NCBI RefSeq assembly: GCF_003268885.1
Contig: NZ_QLSX01000002.1
Location: 62,001 to 126,000 of the forward strand
Origin: Onishia taeanensis
Lineage (GTDB): Bacteria > Pseudomonadota > Gammaproteobacteria > Pseudomonadales > Halomonadaceae
Length of the DNA: 64,000 nucleotides
Direction: 5' to 3'
Part shown: positions 8,929-17,203 of the stretch, piece after piece
Layout of the letters: each line of letters begins with the position of its first letter
Position numbering within the stretch: the stretch's first letter is position 1
The notes under the pieces: model-generated
The model's input: the letters and a program-made list of their open reading frames with translations, nothing else
Database searches by the model: none
What the model was told of the DNA's origin: nothing
Translations under genes and position numbers: made by a program

Positions 8929-9969
8929 CTAAGGGGTCGTCGTCCGCGACTCGATATGCAGGAAGAAGGGATCAACCACGGCTCCATTACCCTCTCCTGC
9001 CGCCTTGCGCGCGGCCGACGGCGTGACACCAAAAGCCTCACGGAAGTGCCGCGAGAAGTGGGCGGTATCGGAGAAGCCGCAGCGTTCGCCGATATCGGTG
9101 ACGCTCTTCGCCGTGTAGTGCAGCAGCCAAAGGCCGTAGCGCAGGCGCAGATCCCGGGCGAACTTGCGGGGGCCAACGCCCAGCGCCTCACGGAAGCGCC
9201 GCTCCAGGTTGCGGCGCGAGGTACCGAGCCGCTCGGCCAGGGCATCCACGCCAAGCGGCTCGCCGAGGTGCTGCTCGAGGATGGCAATGGCGCGACGTAC
9301 CAGCTGGTCGTCAACCTTGTCGAAGACCACCGGCTGGGGCTGGGGATGTTCGCCGCGACGAGCCTCGTCAATGAGCATGATATGCAGGCTCTTCATGGCC
9401 CAGGCCTTGCCCAGGTGACGCTCCACCAGGTAGGCGGCCAGATCAGCGGAGGCGACGCCCCCGGCACAGGTAAGCAGGTGCCCGTCATCGATGAACAGGC
9501 GGTCGGCGACCGGCTCGATGTCGGGAAATCGCCTCGTCAGGTCGCCATAGTGATACCAACTGACGCAACAGCGCCGGCCGTTCATCAGCCCGGCCTGGAT
9601 CAGCGCGAAGACGCCAGTGCAGACCCCCACTAGAGGTACACCCGCCTTGGCCGTGCGTTGCAGGTAGGCAATCGCCGTCTCATCAATGACGTCATGCTCG
9701 TCCTGGACACCACCGATGACCACGATGTAGTGGAACTCCGCCGGATCGCGAAAGGCCGTGCAGGGAGTGACGGCCGCCCCGCAGCTGGAGATGGCATCTT
9801 GCCCGGCGCTGGTCATGAAAACCCAGTGGCAGCGCAACTGGCGGCTGCGATCACCCTCGTCGGCGGCCAAACGCAGGCAATCTACGAAGGCCGCGAAGGG
9901 CAGCATGGTGAATCGGCGCAACAGGACGAAGCCGACGGACAGCGGCTCGCCCTCGTGGGAAGGACTCAT
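8929..9969 (-). CDS. GlxA-type AraC-family regulator (possible SouR)
   Basis: A transcription factor of about 346 residues. It has an N-terminal DJ-1/PfpI-like domain (SVGFVLLRRFTMLPFAAFVD; VVIGG; GVCTGVFALIQAG) and a C-terminal double HTH of AraC type (GVDALAERLGTSRRNLERRF; VTDIGERCGFSDTAHFSRHF). This is the architecture of GbdR, SouR and CdhR, which sense betaine/dimethylglycine, sarcosine and carnitine. It lies upstream of glyA-soxBDAG-purU on the same strand with its own terminator, so control of sarcosine use is the likely job (inference). The start at 9969 (MSPSHEGE) leaves a normal N-terminus; an in-frame ATG at 10059 with AGAGG very close to it would add 30 residues. Confidence 0.85.
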   Translation of the reverse strand: MSPSHEGEPLSVGFVLLRRFTMLPFAAFVDCLRLAADEGDRSRQLRCHWVFMTSAGQDAISSCGAAVTPCTAFRDPAEFHYIVVIGGVQDEHDVIDETAIAYLQRTAKAGVPLVGVCTGVFALIQAGLMNGRRCCVSWYHYGDLTRRFPDIEPVADRLFIDDGHLLTCAGGVASADLAAYLVERHLGKAWAMKSLHIMLIDEARRGEHPQPQPVVFDKVDDQLVRRAIAILEQHLGEPLGVDALAERLGTSRRNLERRFREALGVGPRKFARDLRLRYGLWLLHYTAKSVTDIGERCGFSDTAHFSRHFREAFGVTPSAARKAAGEGNGAVVDPFFLHIESRTTTP

Positions 9970-10260
9970 GGGACCAGTGCTCTTCACTATCGGTGGCGTT
10001 GAGATCAGTGTCCGGCAGCCTGAGCCGAGACGCAAAGCCTCCGGTGCGACGATCCGCATGACCTCTGGATCATACCGACCACCCGAGGAAGCGATGCGCC
10101 CCTGGCTAGTGGGCTGGGTCTAAGGTGGTCTGGGTCCAGGCACTGGCGATCAACGCAACTCTTTCGAGGCAGTAGCTAGCCGATGACTTACGGCCTGCGC
10201 TGTGGGCGGTCCATCCGGCTCGAGACCGCCCGCTAGCAAGGGGCTCGATGGCGGCCATCA

Positions 10261-11367
10261 TCAGTACTCCACCACCACGTCGCCCAGCGGCTTGCTGCAA
10301 CAGGAGAGAATGTAACCCTCGGCGACGTCCTCGTCAGTGATGCCGCCGTTGTGGTCCATCTCGACCTCACCAGTACTGAGCGGCACCCGGCAGGTGCCGC
10401 AGATGCCCATGCCGCAGGCCTTGGGAATGTGCAGCCCCAGCTTGGCGGCGGCCGAGTGGACCGTCTCGCCGGGCTGAATACGCACGCTCTTGCCAGTAGC
10501 GCTGAACTCGACGCTGATCATATCGGCGGCATCGAGCTCCTCGGCCTCGGCTTCGGCCATCTCGACGTTCTCAATCACATCTTCCTGGACGTCCAGCGGC
10601 GTAGCACCGAATGACTCCTCATGGTAGTGACTCATGTCGAAGCCGTTTTCCTGCAGCAAGTGCTTCACCGCATTCATGTAGGGCGTCGGGCCGCAGCAGA
10701 AGATCTCGCGATCCATGAAGTCCGGAGCCATCAGCTCGAGCATCGGCTGACTCAGGTAGCCACGGAAGCCTGCCCAGGCGTCGCCAAGCTCATCGCTGCG
10801 CTCGCAGACGATATGCAGTTTGAACTCGGGTATCCGCGAGAAAATATGCTCGAGCTCACGATGATAGATGACGTCACGAGGTGTGCGGGAACTATGCACA
10901 AACTGCAGGTCCACGGCGGCATTGGTGTCAAACAGCCAGCGCACCATGGACATCAGAGGGGTGATGCCCACGCCGCCAGATAGCATCAGCACCTTTTCCG
11001 CCGGATAGTCGATGATGTTGAAGTTTCCGACCGGGCCGTGCACCGCCAGTTCGTCATTGACCTTGAGGTTGTCATGCAACCAGTTGGAGACGACGCCCCC
11101 TGGCATGCGCTTGACGGTGATGGAGAAACTGTAGGGAACCGACGGTGAACTCGAGATGGTGTAAGAACGCATGACGGGCTGATCATCGATCTCAAGCTCC
11201 AGGGTCACGAACTGTCCCGGCTTGAAGAAGAACATCACCGGCTGCTCGGCCATGAAGCAGAATGTTCGAGTATCCCAGGTTTCCTGGATCACCTTGACGC
11301 AGCGTACCGCATGGCGGCCGTTGGTCCAGGTCTGGGTAGTGACTGGGTTGAGAAAGGACATCGTCAT
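10261..11367 (-). CDS. gbcB: Glycine betaine demethylase reductase GbcB
   Basis: A 368-residue electron-transfer partner of GbcA. It takes electrons from NAD(P)H through FAD and a plant-type [2Fe-2S] cluster. The flavin site is MRSYTISSSP, the nucleotide site is SGGVGITPLMSM, and the C-terminal ferredoxin domain has ACGMGICGTC with the fourth ligand in YILSCCSKP. The order reductase then ferredoxin is that of GbcB. The ATG at 11367 (MTMSFLNP) is preferred over an upstream in-frame start in the gbcA-gbcB intergenic region; 11361 is also possible. It is divergent from gbcA. Downstream (10204-10231) a 7-bp GGGCGGT/ACCGCCC repeat with a 14-base loop may be a weak terminator. Confidence 0.95.
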   Translation of the reverse strand: MTMSFLNPVTTQTWTNGRHAVRCVKVIQETWDTRTFCFMAEQPVMFFFKPGQFVTLELEIDDQPVMRSYTISSSPSVPYSFSITVKRMPGGVVSNWLHDNLKVNDELAVHGPVGNFNIIDYPAEKVLMLSGGVGITPLMSMVRWLFDTNAAVDLQFVHSSRTPRDVIYHRELEHIFSRIPEFKLHIVCERSDELGDAWAGFRGYLSQPMLELMAPDFMDREIFCCGPTPYMNAVKHLLQENGFDMSHYHEESFGATPLDVQEDVIENVEMAEAEAEELDAADMISVEFSATGKSVRIQPGETVHSAAAKLGLHIPKACGMGICGTCRVPLSTGEVEMDHNGGITDEDVAEGYILSCCSKPLGDVVVEY

Positions 11368-11672
11368 TGTTGTGTCGCCTAGGCTGCAGCATGAAGGCCT
11401 CCGACCGCGGTGCCACCGCCTGCCGTTGCACGAATTCTGCGCAGCGCCGACAAACTCGACTTGCCTGTCTACGACATGGGCATGCTCATGACATCCAGGC
11501 CCACCCATTTTCGTTTTGCCCCGCGTCGTCGTCGCATCACATCACGTCGTCGGCAGACAACCGCCCCCCGCAGCACTGATCCACACTCGCTTCAGCCCGC
11601 AACAGCCGGCCCGGCCCCTATTCCTAACAATTTCAAAGCCGCCTCAGCGGCCCTGCAAGAGGATGTATAGTC
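11368..11672. promoter_or_regulatory. Divergent gbcB-gbcA control region
   Basis: These 305 bases have no supportable gene. The best signal is at 11473-11494: GACAT at both ends in direct orientation, enclosing a near palindrome CATGGGCATGCTCATG (11475-11490, 14 of 16 bases symmetric). This makes it the prime candidate for a GbdR operator serving both genes. An AAGAGGA ribosome site for gbcA is just before 11673. Core promoter hexamers were not convincing. Confidence 0.5.
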
Positions 11673-12959
11673 ATGGATCCTAGGTTCCCCGCTCGTCTGG
11701 ACGATCCCCTGGCCCCGGCCCGCGAGGCTGCCGTAGAGATGCTGCAGCAGCGACGCCCACAATTCTCGCTGCCGCAACCGTTCTACAACGACGAGCGACT
11801 GTTTCAACTGGACATGCAGGAAATCTTCGAGAAGGAATGGCTCTTTGCGGGCATGACCTGCGAAATTCCCAGCAAGGGTAACTACATGACCCTTGAAGTC
11901 GGCGATAACCCGGTCGTGATCGTGCGCGGCAACAACGGTGAAGTGCACGCCTTCCACAACGTCTGCCGTCACCGTGGCTCACGCCTGTGCGTCACCAACA
12001 AGGGCAAGGTGGCAAAGCTGGTCTGTCCCTATCATCAGTGGACCTACGAGCTGGATGGCCGCCTGCTGTTCGCCGGCAGCGACATGGGCAAGGACTTTGA
12101 TCTCGCGTCCCACGGCCTGAAGCCGGTTCACGTTCGCACCGGCGGCGGTTACATCTTCGTCAGCCTGGCCGACGAGGCGCCAGAGATCGACGGGTTCCTC
12201 GAGAGTCTCGATCACTACTTGGCTCCCTACGACATAGAAAACCTCAAGGTCGCCGCGGAATCCAACATCATCGAAGAGTGCAATTGGAAGCTGGTGATCG
12301 AGAACAACCGCGAGTGCTACCACTGCAATGGCGCGCACCCGGAACTGCTCAACTCCCTGCAAGAGTTCGACGACACCGACGACCCTCGCGCCACACCGGC
12401 TTACAAGGACCTGGTCGCGCGCAAGCAGGCCGACTGGGACGCCCAGGGCGTGCCTTACAAGCTCACCCGACTCGGTCGTCGTAACCGCTTGACCCGCACG
12501 CCGCTGCTCAATGGTGTGGAATCAATGACCATGAACGGCAAGCGGGCCAGCAAGAAGCTGATGGGTAATCTGCAGAGCGCCGACCTGGGATCGCTGCGCA
12601 TCCTGCACCTGCCCAACTCCTGGAATCACTTCATGGGGGATCACGCTGTCGTTTTCCGCGTCCTGCCACTGGGCCCGCAGAAAACCCTCGTCACCACCAA
12701 ATGGCTGGTACACAAGGATGCCGCAGAAGGCGTCGACTACGATCCGGCCGAGATGCGTCGCGTATGGGATGCCACCAACGATCAGGACCGCAGACTCGCC
12801 GAAGAGAACCAGCGCGGCATCAACTCCAAGAGCTATGAGCCGGGCCCCTACTCAGAGACGTTCGAGTTTGGTGTGATCGACTTTGTCGATTGGTACAGCG
12901 AGCGCATGCTCGAGAACCTGGACCATAGCGCACCTCACCTGCACCTGGCCCAGAACTAA
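11673..12959 (+). CDS. gbcA: Glycine betaine demethylase, Rieske subunit GbcA
   Basis: A 428-residue Rieske non-haem iron oxygenase that removes one methyl from glycine betaine, giving dimethylglycine and formaldehyde. The Rieske cluster ligands are C98 and H100 (CRHRG) and C118 and H121 (CPYHQW). The mononuclear iron site is in NNRECYHCNGAHPEL, with the bridging acidic residue just before. The reductase is the divergent gbcB. An AAGAGGA site precedes the ATG. It ends at a clear bidirectional terminator. The family also contains stachydrine and carnitine demethylases, but the dgc, sox and gbdR genes around it support glycine betaine as substrate. Confidence 0.95.
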   Translation: MDPRFPARLDDPLAPAREAAVEMLQQRRPQFSLPQPFYNDERLFQLDMQEIFEKEWLFAGMTCEIPSKGNYMTLEVGDNPVVIVRGNNGEVHAFHNVCRHRGSRLCVTNKGKVAKLVCPYHQWTYELDGRLLFAGSDMGKDFDLASHGLKPVHVRTGGGYIFVSLADEAPEIDGFLESLDHYLAPYDIENLKVAAESNIIEECNWKLVIENNRECYHCNGAHPELLNSLQEFDDTDDPRATPAYKDLVARKQADWDAQGVPYKLTRLGRRNRLTRTPLLNGVESMTMNGKRASKKLMGNLQSADLGSLRILHLPNSWNHFMGDHAVVFRVLPLGPQKTLVTTKWLVHKDAAEGVDYDPAEMRRVWDATNDQDRRLAEENQRGINSKSYEPGPYSETFEFGVIDFVDWYSERMLENLDHSAPHLHLAQN

Positions 12960-12988
12960 GCTTCCGCCTTTTCCACGCACGTCCTCAC

Positions 12989-13015
12989 AAAGGCCCCACC
13001 ACAAGCGGGGCCTTT
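12989..13015 (+). terminator. Bidirectional-type terminator after gbcA
   Basis: Perfect 9-bp inverted repeat AAAGGCCCC / GGGGCCTTT with a 9-base loop, 30 bases after the gbcA stop. The T tract is short on the plus strand. Confidence 0.75.
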
Positions 13016-13141
13016 GCATTGCAACGTCAGTTGGCAGCGAACTGTCCGTCAACAACGACATCCTGGTGCATTCCCTGCACTAAGCTGCCAGCACCAGAGC
13101 CGCTGGGCCGAAGATCTTGTCCGCTCAGAGGCACGACCTAC

Positions 13142-13174
13142 AAAAGACGACGGCGCCCCGCGGGCCGCCGTCGT
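13142..13174 (-). terminator. Intrinsic terminator of fdhA
   Basis: On the minus strand the 9-bp stem ACGACGGCG / CGCCGTCGT with a GC-rich 10-base loop is followed within a few bases by TTTT. It lies about 20 bases after the fdhA stop and faces the gbcA terminator. Confidence 0.75.
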
Positions 13175-13195
13175 TGATCTAGCCAGCTAACGCGT

Positions 13196-14389
13196 TCAGG
13201 CCGGCACGCTGCCATGCGGGTCGATGACGAATTTCTTCGCTGCGCCGCCATCGAAGTCAGCGTAGCCCTTGGGCGCCTCGTCCAGCGTGATCATCTGAAC
13301 ATTGATCGCATCTGCGATGTTGACCTTGCCGAACAGGATCGCCTGCATCAGTGGGCGGTGATACTTCATCACCGGGCACTGGCCGGTGTGGAAACTATGC
13401 GACTTGGCCCAACCAAGGCCGAAGCGCATGCTCAAGGCGCCCTGCTTGGCCGCCTCGTCTTCGGCACCCGGATCCTCGGTGACGTACAGGCCCGGAATGC
13501 CGATTTCACCGCCGGCACGCGTCAGTGACATGGCCGAGTTAAGCACGGTAGCCGGGGCTTCCTTGCCGTGGTTGCAGCCACAGGCATGAGCCTCGAAGCC
13601 GACACAGTCGACGAAGGCATCGACTTCACGCTCTCCCAGAATGACTTCGACCTTGTCGGCCATGTCGCCATCCTGGGTCAGGTCGATCGTCTCGCAGCCA
13701 AAGCTGCGTGCCTGGGCCAGGCGATCCTCGATCATGTCGCCGACGATGACGCATGCCGCACCCAGCAGCTGGGCAGACACGGCCGCCGCAAGGCCGACCG
13801 GACCTGCACCGGCGATGTAGACGGTAGAGCCGGGCCCAACACCCGCGGTCACGCAACCGTGAAAGCCGGTCGGGAAGATATCGGACAGCAGGGTCAGGTC
13901 CTTGATCTTATCCATCGCCTGGTCGGCGTCCGGGAACTTCAGCAGGTTGAAGTCGGCATAGGGGACCATGACGTATTCGGTCTGGCCACCGACCCAACCG
14001 CCCATGTCGACGTAGCCATAGGCCGCGCCCGGACGTGCCGGATTGACGTTCAGGCAGATGCCGGTCTTGCCCGATTTGCAGTTACGACAGCGGCCACAGG
14101 CAATGTTGAACGGGACCGAGACAAGGTCGCCCTGATTGATGAATTCAACGTCCCGTCCGCACTCGACCACGATGCCGGTGATCTCGTGACCCAGCACCAG
14201 GCCCGGCTCGGCGGTGGTGCGGCCCCGCACCATATGCTGGTCACTGCCGCAGATATTGGTGGTAACGACCTTGAGGATAACGCCGTGCTCGCACTTGCGA
14301 TTGCCAAGAGCAAGCTCCGGGTAGGCGATGGATTCGACGGCGACTTCACCCGGGCCTTTATAGACGACTCCGCGGTTGGCTGCACTCAT
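13196..14389 (-). CDS. fdhA: Glutathione-independent formaldehyde dehydrogenase FdhA
   Basis: A 397-residue zinc medium-chain dehydrogenase that oxidises formaldehyde to formate with NAD+ without added glutathione. Visible parts are the catalytic zinc region ICGSDQHMVRGRT and GHEITG, the structural zinc loop CGRCRNCKSGKTGIC, and the nucleotide-binding IAGAGPVGLAAAV. The long insertion with CVGFEAHACGC is typical of the Pseudomonas putida-type enzyme. It is the expected sink for the formaldehyde released by GbcAB. In P. aeruginosa fdhA directly follows purU2; here it has moved next to gbcA and is divergent from the betaine carrier. The start at 14389 is clear. Confidence 0.95.
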   Translation of the reverse strand: MSAANRGVVYKGPGEVAVESIAYPELALGNRKCEHGVILKVVTTNICGSDQHMVRGRTTAEPGLVLGHEITGIVVECGRDVEFINQGDLVSVPFNIACGRCRNCKSGKTGICLNVNPARPGAAYGYVDMGGWVGGQTEYVMVPYADFNLLKFPDADQAMDKIKDLTLLSDIFPTGFHGCVTAGVGPGSTVYIAGAGPVGLAAAVSAQLLGAACVIVGDMIEDRLAQARSFGCETIDLTQDGDMADKVEVILGEREVDAFVDCVGFEAHACGCNHGKEAPATVLNSAMSLTRAGGEIGIPGLYVTEDPGAEDEAAKQGALSMRFGLGWAKSHSFHTGQCPVMKYHRPLMQAILFGKVNIADAINVQMITLDEAPKGYADFDGGAAKKFVIDPHGSVPA

Positions 14390-14633
14390 GGCTGGCTTCC
14401 TTCAACGTTATTTTTGATTGAGGCGGCGATACCGCCGCTACTCGACGATAGCCCCTTCACTCGGCCGGAATGTTCCCAGCGAGTCACCGCCATGCCTATT
14501 CGAGACATCTTCGCCGCCGAAGTGGCAATGCCATATCCCGAGGTCGTTTTCGCGACAGCTCTCCCTGCGGGTCCTGCCAAGAATGTTCGCCGTCGCCGCT
14601 AGGCGATGTGACAACAACAATAGAGGACCTCGC
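14390..14633. promoter_or_regulatory. Divergent fdhA-BCCT control region with tandem boxes
   Basis: On the plus strand CATGCCTATTCGAGACAT (14491-14508) matches the CATGCC-N7-GACAT pattern found twice upstream of gbdR. A weaker copy, AATGCCATATCCCGAGGT, lies 36 bp on (14527-14544), and TCGCGACA is at 14550-14557. AGAGGA before 14634 is the ribosome site of the carrier gene. Operator function for an AraC-type regulator is inference. Confidence 0.5.
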
Positions 14634-16208
14634 ATGACGCATGACGACGACCCCATCCTGACCCCCGGGCAGGACAACAAGCAGATACTTGGGCTGGATT
14701 TCCACAACCCTGTCTTTCCGGTTTCTGCCCTGGCCATCCTGGCCTTTATTCTCTATGCCTTGATCTACCCTGATCAGTCCAACAGCCAAATGACAGCGGC
14801 CCGTGGCTTTGCCATCGAGCACTTCGACTGGCTATTCATGATCGCCGGCAATGTCTTCGTGATCCTGTGCCTGGCGCTGATCGTCTTGCCCTTAGGGCGT
14901 ATCCGCCTGGGTGGCCCATCTGCTCGTCCCGAGCATTCCACGATCTCCTGGTTCAGTATGCTGTTCGCCGCGGGCATGGGCATCGGCCTGATGTTCTGGA
15001 GCGTGGCCGAACCGGTGGCCTACTACACCGACTGGTATGGCACACCGCTGAACGCCGCCCCGGGCACCCCGGAAGGCGCCAGTGCAGCCATCGGCGCCAC
15101 CATGTTCCACTGGGGCCTACATCCTTGGGCGATCTATGCGGTGGTCGGCCTGTCGCTGGCTTTCTTCGCCTACAACCGGGGACTGCCACTGACCCTGCGC
15201 TCGGCCTTCACCCCCTTGTTGGGCCAACATGTACGTGGATGGGTCGGCCACGTGATCGACATTGTCGCGGTGCTGTCGACCATCTTCGGCCTGGCCACCT
15301 CGCTGGGCTTCGGCGCGACCCAAGCCGCTGGCGGCCTTAACTACCTGTTCGACGTACCCAACACGCTAGGGACTCAGCTCGCCATCATCGTCGGTGTCAC
15401 CACCGTGGCGCTGTACTCGGTGTGGCGCGGGATCGACGGCGGGGTGAAGCTGTTCTCCAACATCAACATGGTAATCGCCCTGGTACTTCTGCTATTCGTG
15501 GTCTTCACCGGTTCCACGCTGCTGTTCGTCAACGGCCTGTGGGACACCAGCGTGGCCTACCTGACGCATATCCTGCCGCTGTCCAACTGGATCGGTCGCG
15601 AGGACCAGACCTGGTTCCACGGCTGGACGGTGTTCTACTGGGCTTGGTGGATCTCCTGGTCACCCTTCGTCGGCATGTTCATCGCCAGGGTCTCTCGGGG
15701 ACGCACCGTGCGCGAGTTCCTGATGGCGGTGCTGCTGGTGCCGACACTGGTCACCATCGTTTGGATGACCGCCTTTGGCGGCAACGCTCTTGCCCAGTCA
15801 GCGAATGGCGTCGGTGAATTGGCCAACGGCATCGGCGAGGTCTCGCTGGCGATGTTCCAGATGCTCGAGCAGCTGCCGCTGACGACCCTCACCTCGACCA
15901 TGGCCATCATTCTGGTACTGGTGTTCTTCATCACCTCGTCCGACTCCGGGTCGCTGGTGATCGACAGCATCACCGCCGGGGGCAAAATCGATGCCCCTCG
16001 CAGCCAGCGGGTCTTCTGGGCCACCCTGGAGGGTGTAATCGCCGGCATCCTGCTCTACGGCGGTGGTGACAAGGCCCTGGGCGCCCTTCAGGCCGGCGCC
16101 GTGACCACCGGCCTTCCCTTTACCTTCATCCTGCTGGTGATGTGCGTGGGCTTGGTCAAGAGCCTGAGGGAAGAGCATCGCAGCCTGTCGCGAGCTGCCA
16201 CCGCCTGA
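14634..16208 (+). CDS. BCCT-family betaine/choline transporter
   Basis: A 524-residue inner-membrane carrier with about 12 helices. The family glycine motif is present (AAGMGIGLMFWSVAEPVAYY), and so is the signature around WTVFYWAWWISWSPFVGMFI followed by RVSRGRTVREF. GMGIG is the Na+/betaine form of the glycine stretch, so import of glycine betaine or choline driven by Na+ or H+ is expected. There is no long cytoplasmic C-terminal osmosensor domain like that of BetT or BetP, which fits a catabolic rather than osmotic role. The ATG at 14634 follows AGAGGA. It is divergent from fdhA and flanked by gbc and dgc genes. Confidence 0.92.
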   Translation: MTHDDDPILTPGQDNKQILGLDFHNPVFPVSALAILAFILYALIYPDQSNSQMTAARGFAIEHFDWLFMIAGNVFVILCLALIVLPLGRIRLGGPSARPEHSTISWFSMLFAAGMGIGLMFWSVAEPVAYYTDWYGTPLNAAPGTPEGASAAIGATMFHWGLHPWAIYAVVGLSLAFFAYNRGLPLTLRSAFTPLLGQHVRGWVGHVIDIVAVLSTIFGLATSLGFGATQAAGGLNYLFDVPNTLGTQLAIIVGVTTVALYSVWRGIDGGVKLFSNINMVIALVLLLFVVFTGSTLLFVNGLWDTSVAYLTHILPLSNWIGREDQTWFHGWTVFYWAWWISWSPFVGMFIARVSRGRTVREFLMAVLLVPTLVTIVWMTAFGGNALAQSANGVGELANGIGEVSLAMFQMLEQLPLTTLTSTMAIILVLVFFITSSDSGSLVIDSITAGGKIDAPRSQRVFWATLEGVIAGILLYGGGDKALGALQAGAVTTGLPFTFILLVMCVGLVKSLREEHRSLSRAATA

Positions 16209-16230
16209 CCTTCGTCTCGCCCAGTGACAT

Positions 16231-16266
16231 GCTGCCCCCGGCCGGTGCCGGGGGCAGCGTCGTTTT
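16231..16266 (+). terminator. Strong terminator after the BCCT gene
   Basis: Perfect 12-bp stem GCTGCCCCCGGC / GCCGGGGGCAGC with a CGGT tetraloop (16231-16258), then GTCGTTTT. It is 22 bases after the stop. Confidence 0.88.
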
Positions 16267-16456
16267 CACCACCGTCCCGCCGTGCGACGCCTGTATGTCA
16301 GGGAAAATTCATCCGGGACTCGACCTCAAAGGCTCGACTGGGCATGGTAGTAACCACGGCGCCGAGCGCAGCCTTGGTTAGCCGCCGTACACGTCGGACG
16401 CAGCTAGCTGCTGAATACTCATCCTCATGATCACCGACACCAAGGAGGTATCCCCA

Positions 16457-16987
16457 ATGTCGTCCTTTTGCACCCGCCTGTGCATGACAGGCCTGCTGTC
16501 GCTTCTGGCCCTGGCCCCCAACGCTTTCGCCCAGCAAACGACATCTGGCCAAGCCCCCGCCGATATCACCACCGAGCAATTCAATGACTGGCAGGTGGTC
16601 TGTCCTAGCGACAGCAGCCAGGGCAACTGCACCATGAACCAGGTGATCAGTAATGCGGATAGCAGCCAGCCCTTGATGCGCGTCGTGGTCGCTTACCCGC
16701 CGCAGCTCGAGGGCAGCCCAGCGATGACCTTTCTGACGCCGCTAGGCGTGCGCCTCGCTCCCGGCCTGCAGTTGAGTGCGGGAAGCGCCCAGCCCGCCAA
16801 GTTCCCCTACCAGGTGTGCCTGGAACAGGGGTGTCGCGCCGACCTGCCACTGGAACCGGCGATGTTCCAGGCGCTGCGCTCCGGCAGCAACGCGACGCTG
16901 AGCCTGGTCGGCCCACGCGGTAACCGCATGGACCTGGATATTTCCCTGATGGGCTTCACCGATGCCAGCCAGCGCATCGCCCCCTGA
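16457..16987 (+). CDS. Exported IalB-family protein of unknown role
   Basis: A 176-residue predicted periplasmic protein. A clear Sec signal peptide (LCMTGLLSLLALAPNAFA, cut near AFA-QQ) is followed by a domain resembling invasion-associated locus B proteins: the NDWQVVCPSDSSQGNC start, a middle MTFLTPLGVRLAPG stretch and YQVCLEQGC with a second Cys pair. Two disulfides are likely. The start at 16457 is chosen because AAGGAGG, a perfect anti-16S match, lies just before it. It sits between the BCCT terminator and the etf/dgc operon with its own terminator, so it is a monocistronic unit. No known part in betaine metabolism; function is not known. Confidence 0.8.
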   Translation: MSSFCTRLCMTGLLSLLALAPNAFAQQTTSGQAPADITTEQFNDWQVVCPSDSSQGNCTMNQVISNADSSQPLMRVVVAYPPQLEGSPAMTFLTPLGVRLAPGLQLSAGSAQPAKFPYQVCLEQGCRADLPLEPAMFQALRSGSNATLSLVGPRGNRMDLDISLMGFTDASQRIAP

Positions 16988-17035
16988 CGGTTAACTCCCT
17001 GTCATCAACGATAAGCACCGGCAACAAGCACCCAA

Positions 17036-17071
17036 GCAAAAAACCCCGGCACAAAAGGCCGGGGCTTTTTG
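17036..17071. terminator. Bidirectional terminator between ialB-like gene and etfB
   Basis: CCCCGGC (17044-17050) pairs with GCCGGGG (17058-17064), with an A tract before and CTTTTT after. It can end transcription of the plus-strand gene and serve the minus-strand etfB side. Confidence 0.9.
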
Positions 17072-17203
17072 TTGTCGGGGCTTTGACTCAGTGGCACCTT
17101 AACCAAACGACGCTACAGGATGGGACCAGCGCCCGTTCACGCGGCGAACGCGGCACCGGCGGCCGAGTGTCGTCTGCCAGTGCCCATCGCATGAGGTGTC
17201 TGC

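Noticed and set aside
9970-10260. Possible small genes between the AraC gene and gbcB
   Set aside because: The frames lack ribosome sites and family resemblance; the stretch is best read as 5' leader of the regulator plus the gbcB 3' flank.
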